Shown: positions 18,240-27,786 of the stretch, one piece after another | Layout: each line of letters starts with the position of its first letter | Numbering within the stretch: the first letter of the stretch is position 1 | From: Chlorobiota bacterium | GTDB lineage: Bacteria; Bacteroidota; Ignavibacteria; OLB7 | DNA length: 39,753 nucleotides | Direction of reading: 5' to 3' | Assembly: GCA_028287785.1 (NCBI GenBank) | Contig: JAQBOZ010000025.1 | Location: forward strand, 1 to 39,753 | Notes under the pieces: model-generated | Databases searched by the model: none | Seen by the model: the letters and a program-made list of their open reading frames with translations, nothing else | What the model was told of the DNA's origin: nothing | Made by a program: the position numbers and the translations under genes

Positions 18240-19022
18240 CTACTCTGGCAACCGCCATGCAAAACCGAGCGTCATAAAATAATCAGGCCCGGCGGGGGTG
18301 AATGGGAGCGCGTAGTTCAGATCGAGCTGCACATTTGTGACGGGGCGATAGATAAACCCGGCATTCAGATAGTTCTGAAGCGAGTCCCCGAACGGAAGCT
18401 GGCCGAAGTTCTCGGCGTAGCCGCTGAGCTCATCGGAAAGGCGGAAGCCGAGCGATGCCGCGTACACCGGATGGGCGCCGCCGGTGCTTCCATCCCACTC
18501 CCCACCGAGATGCCCGGTCAGGTCGAATATGTCATCGATGCGATAGGCGCTGGAGATGTAGACGCTGGGCGCCGCGTAGTCGGGACGGAAATAGGCGCTT
18601 CCGTACGGGAGCCTCACCTGGCCGATAAACGCCGTGCGGAGCAGGCCGTTCTCCTGCGGCGTGATCAGGATCTTCGCGCCGATGGTCGGGCTGTTGAGCC
18701 CCTGCCGGACATGCGTTCCCTTGTTCTCCTTCAGGTCGTGGATATACTCTCCACCAAATCGAAGCTCCACATTCTCCATCACCCCGACCCGCACCTGCGC
18801 CAGCGGATAGCTGAAGGTCCACTTGTCGGGGTCCTTCTGATACAGCCCTCCCAGCTCGATCTGCACGCTGCCGATCGGCAGCAGCCAGGGCGTCTGCGTG
18901 TGATGCGTCCGCTCGGCGAAGATCTCCCCATCCCACTGCGCCGCCCCCGGCGATGCGGAGATGCCGAGGAGAATCAAGACGGAAAGGAGGAGTGCTCCCC
19001 TGGCTGGCTGCTTGTGATTCAT
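18240..19022 (-). CDS. MetA-type outer-membrane transporter-like protein
   Basis: A 260-residue exported protein. A signal peptide (1-28, ending SPGAAQ) is followed by alternating beta-strand pattern throughout: VQIELGGLYQ, VELRFGGEY, PTIGAKILITPQ and a final strand ending AWRLPE. This matches the phenol-degradation MetA-like (PF13557) outer-membrane barrel family, whose members are usually annotated as putative transporters; the substrate is unknown. The start at 19022 (MNHKQ) opens the signal peptide. It precedes the DUF5916 gene on the same strand, with about 250 bp between. A hairpin array lies upstream. Confidence 0.75.
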   Translation of the reverse strand: MNHKQPARGALLLSVLILLGISASPGAAQWDGEIFAERTHHTQTPWLLPIGSVQIELGGLYQKDPDKWTFSYPLAQVRVGVMENVELRFGGEYIHDLKENKGTHVRQGLNSPTIGAKILITPQENGLLRTAFIGQVRLPYGSAYFRPDYAAPSVYISSAYRIDDIFDLTGHLGGEWDGSTGGAHPVYAASLGFRLSDELSGYAENFGQLPFGDSLQNYLNAGFIYRPVTNVQLDLNYALPFTPAGPDYFMTLGFAWRLPE

Positions 19023-19045
19023 CGTGCGTGTGACTGGTGCGGATG

Positions 19046-19190
19046 TGCATGGGGCGCTGCCCCATGCACCAGCTATGGCGCCCCGTTGGGGCTAACTAGA
19101 TGTGCGCTGTAGAGGCTCATCCTCTCCAAGCCCCGGAGGGCGCAATTCCTTCTGCGTGGGGCGACGCCCCACGCGGGAGTTACAAACTCC
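19046..19190. repeat. Dispersed hairpin-array repeat, copy 2
   Basis: Four strong inverted repeats with three-base loops occur in 145 bp: 19046-19068 (ten-base arms, loop gct), 19080-19092 (GCCCC-gtt-GGGGC), 19154-19174 (nine-base arms, loop gac) and 19176-19190 (GGAGTT-aca-AACTCC). A weaker GAGG/CCTC pair lies between. The GCCCC-nnn-GGGGC core is shared with 69-81 and 33490-33502. The array fills the gap between two minus-strand genes. It looks like a REP/BIME-type element; no RAYT transposase is in the window. Confidence 0.65.
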
Positions 19191-19242
19191 GGGGGACTGG
19201 TGCAAGGAAAACCGTATGCTCCGCCTCCATCGCAACGCGATA

Positions 19243-21162
19243 TCACACCCCGCGTTGCGCGCGCTCCGCCCCCCTGAACGTTGTCCGGACTGTCAGCACG
19301 GGGACGCCCACCCTGTGGCGGACGGCGGTGATCGTCTGGCCGTAGATCACATCCTGCAAGCCACGATGCCCATGCGAGCCAAGCACCAGCATATCGACCT
19401 TCAATTCCTCGACCGCCGCGACGATCTGCTCCACCGTCCCGCCAACGCGCAACATCGTTTCCACTGCGAGCGACGGGCCTTCGATGGCGCGGGCAAGGTT
19501 CCGCAGATACTCCTCATCCTCGGACCGATGAATGCTCTGGCTCTCCTGGCCGTACACCATGGTGCCGGGCGTCTGCACGACATGCAGAAGCGTCATCCGG
19601 GCGCCGTTGCGGCGCGCCATCTCCAGCGCCACCGAAAGTATCTCGCCATCCCCCGCGGAGTGCTCCAGGGCCACGGCGATATGCCGGATCGGGACCGGAT
19701 GAATATCCATTCCATCGGCACCTGCGCTGACCGAAGGGGCAACCTCGGCCCACGCCTTTCCCCCGCGCCGGAAGGGGATGAACGTGATATAGGCAAGCGT
19801 CCCGAGAAGCGCCACCACGCAGAGCGCGACGAATATCCAGAGCGGCAGCGGCGCATCGCCAAGCCACTCGGAGAGCTGATCGAACACCAGCTTCATGTTC
19901 AACACGACGATGATCACCGCGATGGTCCACGCCAGGATCTTCACCCAGAGCGTGTTGGCGAACTTCCCCATCTTCTTCGGGTCGGATGTGAAGTGGATCA
20001 ACGGGATGGTCGCGAACGGAAGCTGAAGGCTGAGCACGACCTGCGAGAGAATAAGGAGCTTGTACGCCCCCTTGTCCCCCATCAGCACGATCGCGATCAC
20101 GGCGGGCGTCAGGGCGATCGATCGCGTCAGAAGGCGGCGCAGCCAGGGGCGGAGGCGGATGCTGAGGAAGCCCTCCATCACGATCTGCCCGGCGAGCGTT
20201 CCGGTGAGCGTGGAGCTCTGCCCGGCGGCTATCAGCGCCACCGCGAACGCAACCGGCGCGATGCTCGCCCCCAGAATCGGCGCCAGCAGCGAGTGCGCCT
20301 GCTGGATCTCCGTCACAACGATCCCGCGACTGTAGAAGCCGGCCGCCGCCAGCACCAGAATGGCCGCGTTGATCAGCAGAGCCCCGTTCAACGCGATGCT
20401 GGAATCGATCAGGTTGTATTTGCACGCCTCCTTCTTCGCGGTATACGTATCCTCGATGGCGCGTGACTGTACAAGCGATGAGTGGAGGTAAAGGTTGTGC
20501 GGCATCACGGTGGCGCCGATGATCCCGATCACGATATAGAGCGCCGACGGGTCCAGATGCGGAACCATGCCGCGAAGCACGCCCCCCCAGTCAGGACGGG
20601 CAAGGAAGATTTCGATCAGGAAGCAGACGCCGATGGTGCCAACCAGCATCAGGATGAACGCCTCCATCTTCCGCATCCCCAGACGCTGGATCGCAAGCAG
20701 CAGGAAGGTATCGAAGACGGTGACAAGGCATCCCCAGATAAGAGGAAGCCCGAACAGGAGATTGAGGCCGATGATGGTTCCGAGCACTTCCGCAAGATCG
20801 CACGCGGCGATGGCGATCTCCGCCAGCACCCAGAGGAAATAGCTCAGCGCCGGAGGATATTCCCGTTTGCATCCCTGCGCCAGATCGTGCCCGGTGACGA
20901 TGCCCAGCCTGGCGGAGAGCGTCTGAAGCACAAGCGCCATCAGGTTCGAAAGCAGCAGCACCCAGATCAGCGAGTAGCCGAACCGCGCCCCTCCCTCGAT
21001 ATCGGTGGCCCAGTTGCCCGGGTCCATATATCCCACGCTCACCAGATAGGCCGGGCCTGCAAAGGCCATAAGCCTGCGGAACCAGCCATTCTTCTGAACG
21101 CTGACCGATCTATGCATGTCGCCGAGCGAGACATCGGCGGTTCCGGGCTTCTGGGACATCAT
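19243..21162 (-). CDS. mntH: NRAMP divalent metal transporter fused to universal stress domain
   Basis: A 639-residue inner-membrane protein. Residues about 30-460 form an NRAMP (MntH-type) proton-coupled Mn2+/Fe2+ symporter with about eleven membrane segments. The metal-site motifs are D47-P-G-N50 in TM1 and MPHN near residue 230 in TM6. A cytoplasmic universal stress protein domain occupies about 490-630 (HIAVALEHSAGDGEI, then GSHGHRGLQDVIYGQT with the nucleotide-binding glycines). This fusion is known among NRAMP relatives and may let nucleotide status modulate transport. It is the last gene of the minus-strand set after the MntR-type regulator and the cREC protein, about 115 bp past the latter. 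Manganese is the likely substrate given the regulator. Confidence 0.9.
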   Translation of the reverse strand: MMSQKPGTADVSLGDMHRSVSVQKNGWFRRLMAFAGPAYLVSVGYMDPGNWATDIEGGARFGYSLIWVLLLSNLMALVLQTLSARLGIVTGHDLAQGCKREYPPALSYFLWVLAEIAIAACDLAEVLGTIIGLNLLFGLPLIWGCLVTVFDTFLLLAIQRLGMRKMEAFILMLVGTIGVCFLIEIFLARPDWGGVLRGMVPHLDPSALYIVIGIIGATVMPHNLYLHSSLVQSRAIEDTYTAKKEACKYNLIDSSIALNGALLINAAILVLAAAGFYSRGIVVTEIQQAHSLLAPILGASIAPVAFAVALIAAGQSSTLTGTLAGQIVMEGFLSIRLRPWLRRLLTRSIALTPAVIAIVLMGDKGAYKLLILSQVVLSLQLPFATIPLIHFTSDPKKMGKFANTLWVKILAWTIAVIIVVLNMKLVFDQLSEWLGDAPLPLWIFVALCVVALLGTLAYITFIPFRRGGKAWAEVAPSVSAGADGMDIHPVPIRHIAVALEHSAGDGEILSVALEMARRNGARMTLLHVVQTPGTMVYGQESQSIHRSEDEEYLRNLARAIEGPSLAVETMLRVGGTVEQIVAAVEELKVDMLVLGSHGHRGLQDVIYGQTITAVRHRVGVPVLTVRTTFRGAERAQRGV

Positions 21163-21277
21163 CGTATCCGCTGTTTCGTGCGTGTGAAGAACAGTTCCCT
21201 CAGCGCGGCTGTGGACCTGCCGGCGGCCGGTGAAGAACCGGCCAGCGGATGATCCCGGCCACAGGACGCGATCCCGT

Positions 21278-21760
21278 TCATTTTCCTCTTCGGAGTGAGC
21301 GGATATACTGCTGCGCCCGTTCCGAGAGGGATTTTTTCGATCCCTTCGGGACCTCCGCCTTTTCGCCGAGCAGCAGCCCGATGTTCCTGTAGAACTCCGG
21401 GCTTCCGAACGTCGACTGCGCCACCGGATAGCCCATCGAGGATATCTCCATGTACATCGCCGCCGCCGCCACGGGGTTCATCGTGTGGACGATAAAGGCG
21501 CCATACTCCTTCCGGTTTCGCCTGAGCCAGCGCACCACCTCCATGCCGCAATCCTCGCGATCGCTGTCGCAGTAGATCTCCCCGCCGAGATCATGATCCA
21601 GCAGCACCAGATCGAACGTCCCCTCATCAAGCCGCGCGATGCAGGCATCGGCGGTCTCCACCACCGTCAGATCCCACCCCGCCGATGACGGATGGGAGCG
21701 GATCGTCTCGATCCGGCGATGATCGTCATCGAGAAAAAGAACTCGCTTCCTGCCGCTCAT
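21278..21760 (-). CDS. Cyclic-phosphate-processing receiver domain (cREC) protein
   Basis: A 160-residue cytoplasmic protein. The N-terminal core has VLFLDDDHRR (D11-D12-D13), LVLLDHDLGG (D55-H56-D57), a GMEVVRWL helix and FIVHTMNP with H92, then M-x-x-M and SSMGY. These are the marks of the cREC family, a receiver-like fold proposed to act on cyclic nucleotides or cyclic phosphates rather than as a two-component receiver. The extra acidic stretch EIYCDSDRED (61-70) could bind metal. The tail after 130 is short and basic. Its ATG overlaps the stop of the regulator gene (ATGA at 21757-21760), so translation is probably coupled. Why a cREC protein sits between a Mn regulator and a Mn transporter is not known. 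Confidence 0.78.
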   Translation of the reverse strand: MSGRKRVLFLDDDHRRIETIRSHPSSAGWDLTVVETADACIARLDEGTFDLVLLDHDLGGEIYCDSDREDCGMEVVRWLRRNRKEYGAFIVHTMNPVAAAAMYMEISSMGYPVAQSTFGSPEFYRNIGLLLGEKAEVPKGSKKSLSERAQQYIRSLRRGK

Positions 21761-22491
21761 CCCTTCCTCCCGCTCTCGGCTTTTCGTTTTCCGCCCCGCG
21801 TCCCGGCCGCCGGAGGCCCGCTCTTCCCGGCGCGGAGGATAAAGACGCTGTTGGCAAGCTTCTCGGAGACCATGGACTCACGCCCGTTCGCCAGCATCCT
21901 GATCGAAGCATCGAAGGCGATCTTCTCGATCACCTTCACCTCCGCCTTGATCGCCAGCCCGAGCGATGAGGCATACCGGAGCAGCTCCGGGAACTCATCG
22001 CTCACCCGCTCCACCGTGCCGGTCTCCCCGGCCTCCAGTTGCGACAGCGGGATCAGCGGGCGGTCCAGAATGCGCCCGTCGCGATCCGGGATCGGGTCGC
22101 CATGCGGATCATGCGTGGGATGGCCCAGAAACGCCTCAAGCCGGTCGATCAGATCATCGGTGCCGATATGCTCGAACTGATCGGCAAGGTCGTGGACCTC
22201 ATCCCACGAAAACCCGAGATCGCGGATCAGGAAGACCTCCCACAGCCTGTGACGGCGGGTGATCCTGACGGCGACATCACGCCCCTCCTTTGTCAGCTTC
22301 AGCCCCTGATATTTCTGGTAGCTGAGAAATCCCCCCTCCGCCAGCCGCCGCGCCATCTCCGTCACCGCCGATGAGGTGATGTTCAACTCCTTGGCGAGCG
22401 CGGCGTTGGATGCCTCCCCGTCGCGTGCTTCAAGCCTGTAGAGCGACCGGAGATAGTCTTCCACAGTATGGTTAACTTCAATGTTAGGCAT
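21757..22491 (-). CDS. mntR: MntR/DtxR-family metal-dependent transcriptional regulator
   Basis: A 244-residue DNA-binding repressor. The N-terminal winged helix (about 1-75: ALAKELNITSSAVTEMARRL) is followed by a dimerisation and metal-binding domain with RRHRLWEVFL and ADQFEHI, and by a C-terminal SH3-like FeoA-type domain (about 145-215). D12 in VEDYLRSLY aligns with Asp8 of Bacillus subtilis MntR, where DtxR has methionine, which favours Mn over Fe. The last 25 residues are basic and low-complexity. It heads the minus-strand operon with the cREC and NRAMP genes. A near-perfect palindrome overlaps its start codon, suggesting autoregulation. Confidence 0.88.
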   Translation of the reverse strand: MPNIEVNHTVEDYLRSLYRLEARDGEASNAALAKELNITSSAVTEMARRLAEGGFLSYQKYQGLKLTKEGRDVAVRITRRHRLWEVFLIRDLGFSWDEVHDLADQFEHIGTDDLIDRLEAFLGHPTHDPHGDPIPDRDGRILDRPLIPLSQLEAGETGTVERVSDEFPELLRYASSLGLAIKAEVKVIEKIAFDASIRMLANGRESMVSEKLANSVFILRAGKSGPPAAGTRGGKRKAESGRKG

Positions 22492-22498
22492 GCTTAAC
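22483..22498. promoter_or_regulatory. Candidate MntR operator over the start codon
   Basis: GTTAGGCATGCTTAAC is symmetric at 14 of 16 positions, and the ATG of the regulator (22489-22491) lies in its centre. The half-site TTAGGC resembles DtxR/IdeR-type half-sites. Its location would allow the regulator to repress its own operon. Confidence 0.5.
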
Positions 22499-22514
22499 TC
22501 TTAAACATAAGCAG

Positions 22515-22534
22515 CCTTGCATTCGTATGCAAGG
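22515..22534. promoter_or_regulatory. Second inverted repeat upstream of the mntR operon
   Basis: CCTTGCAT and ATGCAAGG form perfect eight-base arms around a four-base centre, 24 bp upstream of the regulator start. It may be a second operator, a promoter-proximal regulatory site or an RNA hairpin. A further GGCCGG/CCGGCC hairpin with a seven-base loop follows at about 22556-22574, just past the stop of the next gene, without a T run on that strand. Confidence 0.4.
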
Positions 22535-22575
22535 TTCGCATGAAATGATTTTTTCGGCCGGTGAACATCCGGCCC

Positions 22576-23055
22576 CTACATGGTGCGGGCCACGCTGACA
22601 AGGGCCACGTAACGGTCGTGATGCTGGTCCAGATCCGGCGTCCGGGGCGGATCGATGCCGAGCAGCGAGACGTGATATCCGGCGACGGAGGTATCGCGCG
22701 ATCCACGAAGCGTGTTCAGCGTGATCGTGGACTCCGTGCCGCCGTTGATCGAGAGCCGGAGCGCGACGCGGGCGTTGCCGGCGGTGATGCACTGCACCCC
22801 CTGCGGGCAGCGGGAGTCCTCCTCCACGCGGGCGAAACGGATGATGATATCCCCCTCCACCACCGCGCTCCGGCCGTAGCCCAGCGATATGGTATCGCCG
22901 AAGCGGGCCTTCCGCATCGCCGGATCGTCGAGCGCGGCCGCGGGGGGACGCGTGGAATCGAGCCCGGAGGAATCATTGCGCGCCACCTCCTTCCGGCAGG
23001 CCGAACAGATGAGAAGAAGCGCGAGCGAAGCGATACGATAGTTCATTGCTGACAT
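22576..23055 (-). CDS. Uncharacterised lipoprotein
   Basis: A protein of 159 residues from the ATG at 23055; 23046 (MNYRIAS) is also possible. A short hydrophobic segment ends in the lipobox LICSAC, so the cysteine near residue 20 would be lipidated. The mature part contains EEDSRCPQGVQCITAGNARVAL, a pattern with two cysteines found in a family of small Bacteroidota lipoproteins with no assigned role. The rest looks beta-rich. It is transcribed toward the mntR operon but separated from it by the operator region, and is divergent from the acyl-CoA carboxylase gene. Confidence 0.75.
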   Translation of the reverse strand: MSAMNYRIASLALLLICSACRKEVARNDSSGLDSTRPPAAALDDPAMRKARFGDTISLGYGRSAVVEGDIIIRFARVEEDSRCPQGVQCITAGNARVALRLSINGGTESTITLNTLRGSRDTSVAGYHVSLLGIDPPRTPDLDQHHDRYVALVSVARTM

Positions 23056-23144
23056 CGGATTGTTGATCGGATCATGGAGCCGCCCGACCCGTGAACGGGG
23101 AGCGCGCGAGGATACGATTTCTCCTCCAGGCGGATGCCAATTCG

Positions 23145-23151
23145 TAACTTG
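23145..23151 (+). promoter_or_regulatory. Possible -7 element of the acyl-CoA carboxylase gene
   Basis: TAACTTG fits the TAnnTTTG-type -7 element with one base missing and lies 42 bp before the start at 23193. No clear -33 element was found. Confidence 0.25.
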
Positions 23152-23192
23152 GCCGCTCTGAAACGGAACATCGAAGCATCAAAGGTAGATAC

Positions 23193-24788
<1,596 letters not shown>

Positions 24789-24791
24789 TTA

Positions 24792-24833
24792 TCCGAACGT
24801 GATACCGGGGAGGAGCCTATCCTCCCCTTCGGA
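24792..24833. terminator. Bidirectional hairpin between convergent genes
   Basis: A two-part stem: outer TCCGAA (24792-24797) with TTCGGA (24828-24833), inner GGGGAGGA (24807-24814) with TCCTCCCC (24820-24827) and a five-base loop. It fills the 28-bp gap between the carboxylase and nucleotidyltransferase genes. The TAG stop of the latter (24817-24819) lies in the loop and its last four codons in the stem. There is no long T run. Confidence 0.6.
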
Positions 24834-26022
24834 TCACGCGCGCGGCAAGATCGGCGGCCATGCGGACCGGGCGGATCAGATAGTGCAGGGGTGAGAGAAT
24901 ATCGGGCAGGGGGATGAACGACTGATCCTTGTAGTTCGGCGTGAAGAGCCAGAGCCATCCGTAGGAAAGCCGGTCGCGAAGCCGCTCGCGGGCGGAGAGA
25001 TAGAACATATGCTCGGCGATCCCCCCCACGGCCTCCGACTCCGCAATGATCGAACGGCCGACGCGGGCGGCCAGGGCCATCGCCGGGGCATCATCGGCCA
25101 TCAGGCGCCGTCTGGATTCCGGTATCTCCGAGCCGAAGAGATCGGACGCGAGGATAAGGGCAAGATGGAGCATCCGTTCGCTGCCGGTTTCGCGCGCAAG
25201 CCGGGCCAGGTAGTCCCAGTCGATATCACCATGCACTTCCAGAAGCTGCGCCACATCCAGCACCCAGCCCAGCAACACCCAGAGATGTTTGGCTCCATGC
25301 ACCGAGAGCACCAGCAGATGTTCCTCCGGCGGCATCGCAAGCATCGGGGAGCCGGCCAGCCGGACGGTGCGAAGGCGGCTCCAGAAATCGCCGATCAGGG
25401 AGAAGGCCACATAGCGGCTGAAGAACCGCCAGTGCAGCTCCAGCATGATGCCGGTCCCCTCCTGGATATAGGTCAGATCGTTCTCATAGCGGACGAACGC
25501 CGAGCGTTGCGCCGGCGTCAGCGTCAGCTTCGGCCGGAAGCCCTGCGCCTCCAGAATCCGGCCGACGCGAATGACATCATCGCGCCGGACCAGCACATCG
25601 AGATCGCTGAACGGTCGCACGGCCAGATTGCCATAGAGCGTATAGGCCAGCATCGGCCCCTTGAACGGCAGCGCCGGAATTCCCTGCGCGGAGAGCGCCC
25701 GGTTCAGCGCGACCAGCTCGCCGGTAAGCAGAAGGTTATGCTGCGATATCCCCTGCGCGTTATGCTGGAACTCCTGCCGCACATGCTCCGGGGGGGCATC
25801 GGGATGGAGCTTCGAGAGCCTGTTGTGGAGCAGGGGGAGCAGCCGGTGGCGCCAGGCGAAATCGCGGACATAATCCCAGTTGACCGGCCCGCCGAGAAGC
25901 TCCGCGATCCGCGCCGAGGTCTCCGGGCCAATGCGCGGCCGGGTCAGGCTGAGAACCAGCTCAACCTCCGGACGATCGGATAGTCGTGCGATCGATGCTA
26001 TGGTATCCGGGGAATCAGGCAT
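24817..26022 (-). CDS. NTP_transf_5-type nucleotidyltransferase family protein
   Basis: A 401-residue cytoplasmic protein. The region 112-150 has LPFKGPMLAYTLYGNLAVRPFSDLDVLV, with K121 and the S139-D140-L-D142 metal-binding pair of the nucleotidyltransferase fold as seen in PF14907. ELHWRF and a HGAKHLW motif follow, also family-typical. Members occur near polysaccharide and peptide natural-product genes, but their substrates are mostly unknown. Here the neighbours do not settle the role. It is convergent with the carboxylase gene and divergent from the small membrane protein at 26463. Confidence 0.82.
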   Translation of the reverse strand: MPDSPDTIASIARLSDRPEVELVLSLTRPRIGPETSARIAELLGGPVNWDYVRDFAWRHRLLPLLHNRLSKLHPDAPPEHVRQEFQHNAQGISQHNLLLTGELVALNRALSAQGIPALPFKGPMLAYTLYGNLAVRPFSDLDVLVRRDDVIRVGRILEAQGFRPKLTLTPAQRSAFVRYENDLTYIQEGTGIMLELHWRFFSRYVAFSLIGDFWSRLRTVRLAGSPMLAMPPEEHLLVLSVHGAKHLWVLLGWVLDVAQLLEVHGDIDWDYLARLARETGSERMLHLALILASDLFGSEIPESRRRLMADDAPAMALAARVGRSIIAESEAVGGIAEHMFYLSARERLRDRLSYGWLWLFTPNYKDQSFIPLPDILSPLHYLIRPVRMAADLAARVIRRGG

Positions 26023-26462
26023 TCACGATCGATGAGCGGATAGCTCGCGGTAGACGTTCCACTGGAGGTGTTGTTCGTTCCGGATCAGACAGCGTCATCG
26101 GAAGAGAAGGGAAGGAGACTCATTCGGCAAAGATAGTCACGCAATCCAACCAGCGTGCCCTTTTTCACCATTTCCCCTAACATTTATCCGAGGGGACCGT
26201 TATCGGAGTAGTCTCTCCGTCGGGCAGGGCCATGGAACCATCGCCCACGATATTAAGAATGAAAGTATTTCCCAGGGAGGGTTGCCGTAGTACCCCGAAC
26301 CATGTAACTTGTCCGACAGTTCAAAGATATGTCCGAAGCCGTTGCCAGCGTGGCGACCCTTCGTGGTGGAACGAAGAGATCACAACCGGCATAACATCGT
26401 GGACGGCCGCACCGGGAATCCGCCCGTGTGGCCGATACATATCATTTACATGGGGGTTGAAC
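26023..26462. other. Divergent intergenic region
   Basis: About 440 bp between the nucleotidyltransferase (minus) and the DUF4870-like gene (plus). A TAACTTG element at 26305-26311 is a possible -7 box for the latter, 150 bp before its start. In-frame codons extending that gene upstream to 26232 read as unstructured, non-conserved sequence and are not taken as coding. No strong hairpin or RNA gene was recognised. Confidence 0.4.
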
Positions 26463-26816
26463 GTGGATAATAATGTCGTAGGGAGTGATCCCGTCAAGGG
26501 AAAGACTTCGGTCGGTCTCGATGAGAATATCGAAGCGCTTCTCTGCTATCTGGGGCTTATCGGGCTCATCTTCTATTTGATCGAGAAGGATAGCAAATTC
26601 GTCAAGTTTCATGGTCTTCAGTCCACCTTTTTCTGGGTTCCGTTTATCGTGATCCAGATCATCCTGGGCATCGTTTCGTTGGGTGCGTTCGTATGGATAC
26701 TCCAGCTCCTTGGTGTTGTCTTTACGATCCTCGGCATCTTGAAAGCCTACAAGGGAGAACGGTATAAGTTCCCGGTGATCGGCGATATGGCCGAGAAGCA
26801 GGTCTACGGCGCATAA
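26463..26816 (+). CDS. DUF4870/Tic20-like small membrane protein
   Basis: A protein of 117 residues from a GTG start at 26463, preceded by GGGGG at six bases; upstream in-frame sequence lacks conservation features. Three or four hydrophobic segments occur: CYLGLIGLIFYLI, STFFWVPFIVIQIILGIVSLGAFVWI and LLGVVFTILGILKAY. Between them lies FVKFHGLQS, close to the KF/Y-x-x-FHxxQ motif of DUF4870 proteins, and the protein ends with KFPVIGDMAEK as they do. Function is unknown; it is an inner-membrane protein by topology. A strong terminator follows. Confidence 0.8.
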   Translation: MDNNVVGSDPVKGKTSVGLDENIEALLCYLGLIGLIFYLIEKDSKFVKFHGLQSTFFWVPFIVIQIILGIVSLGAFVWILQLLGVVFTILGILKAYKGERYKFPVIGDMAEKQVYGA

Positions 26817-26852
26817 CCAATCGCGCCTCCGTACCGAGACCAGTACATGTGT

Positions 26853-26889
26853 AAAGCCCTTTGCGACGCCTCCAACGCAAAGGGCTTTT
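26853..26889 (+). terminator. Rho-independent terminator
   Basis: AAAGCCCTTTGCG pairs perfectly with CGCAAAGGGCTTT over 13 bases around a ten-base loop, ending in TTTT. It lies 37 bases past the stop at 26816. Confidence 0.88.
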
Positions 26890-27170
26890 GCCATCGGACC
26901 GCCGGATAACCTATCGGCGGCACCGGCCCCCACATTCGCTCACCGTTACCATGATACCCACCGTTACAGGCGGATGCCGTCGGAGCCCGTTTTCCCGCGA
27001 AAAACCGCTTTCCAGCCGCACAAACCGGCGATTTCCCGGCACGCGAGCCATCACAAGATCGTCTCCATCCCGCCCCTGGGCCCGTCCATGACAACCCATG
27101 AACATCACCGCTGCGGCATTCCCCCACGGCGGTGTATTTTGCGCGTCTCAACCCGGAATAACTCAACCCA
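26890..27170. other. Intergenic region upstream of recR
   Basis: About 280 bp (354 bp between genes, with the terminator). No gene was recognised. TATTTTG at 27135-27141 is a plausible -7 element about 30 bp before the recR start. The remainder shows nothing notable. Confidence 0.35.
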
Positions 27171-27767
27171 ATGCTGTATACATCGGAATCGCTGGAATCG
27201 GTTATCGAGCATCTCAGTCGCCTCCCGACCATCGGACGGAAGACGGCGCAGCGGATAGCGCTCTATCTCCTCAAGCAGCCACGCGAGGATGTGGCCGGTC
27301 TGGCTACCGCGCTGGTCAACATGAAGGACAAGACCCTCTATTGCTCGGTATGCCAGAACATCACCGAGAACGACCCATGCCCCATCTGCGAATCCCCGAG
27401 GCGCGATCGCGGCATCATCTGCGTCGTAGAGGACCCGAGCGATGTCCTGGCCGTTGAGAAGACCAACGATTATCATGGGCTCTATCACGTCCTCGGCGGC
27501 GTCATCAATCCCCTGGAAGGGGTCGGGCCGGAGGAGCTCAAGGTTCGGGAGCTTCTGCACAGGGTGCAGGAGAATGTGCAGGAGGTGATCCTGGCGCTCA
27601 ACCCGAACGTCGAGGGGGAGATGACGACCCTGTATCTCGCCAAGATGCTGAAGACGTTCAATGTGCGCGTCACCCGGATCGCGCGCGGCATACCGCTCGG
27701 CAGCGAGCTGCAGTTTATCGACGAAGCAACGATTTCGCGGGCGCTCGAAGGCCGTGTCACTGTCTGA
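27171..27767 (+). CDS. recR: Recombination mediator protein RecR
   Basis: A cytoplasmic DNA-repair protein of 198 residues that works with RecF/RecO to load RecA at gaps. The N-terminal helix-hairpin-helix has [20 protein letters not shown] (15-34). A four-cysteine zinc finger uses C58, C61, C70 and C73. The Toprim domain starts at about 81 ([18 protein letters not shown]), with [18 protein letters not shown] and [20 protein letters not shown], then [20 protein letters not shown]. Length and all motifs are standard. The 3' end overlaps or nearly touches the methyltransferase gene, so the two are probably cotranscribed. Confidence 0.96.
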   Translation: MLYTSESLESVIEHLSRLPTIGRKTAQRIALYLLKQPREDVAGLATALVNMKDKTLYCSVCQNITENDPCPICESPRRDRGIICVVEDPSDVLAVEKTNDYHGLYHVLGGVINPLEGVGPEELKVRELLHRVQENVQEVILALNPNVEGEMTTLYLAKMLKTFNVRVTRIARGIPLGSELQFIDEATISRALEGRVTV

Positions 27768-27786
27768 TTTATTCTACGAGCGTGTA

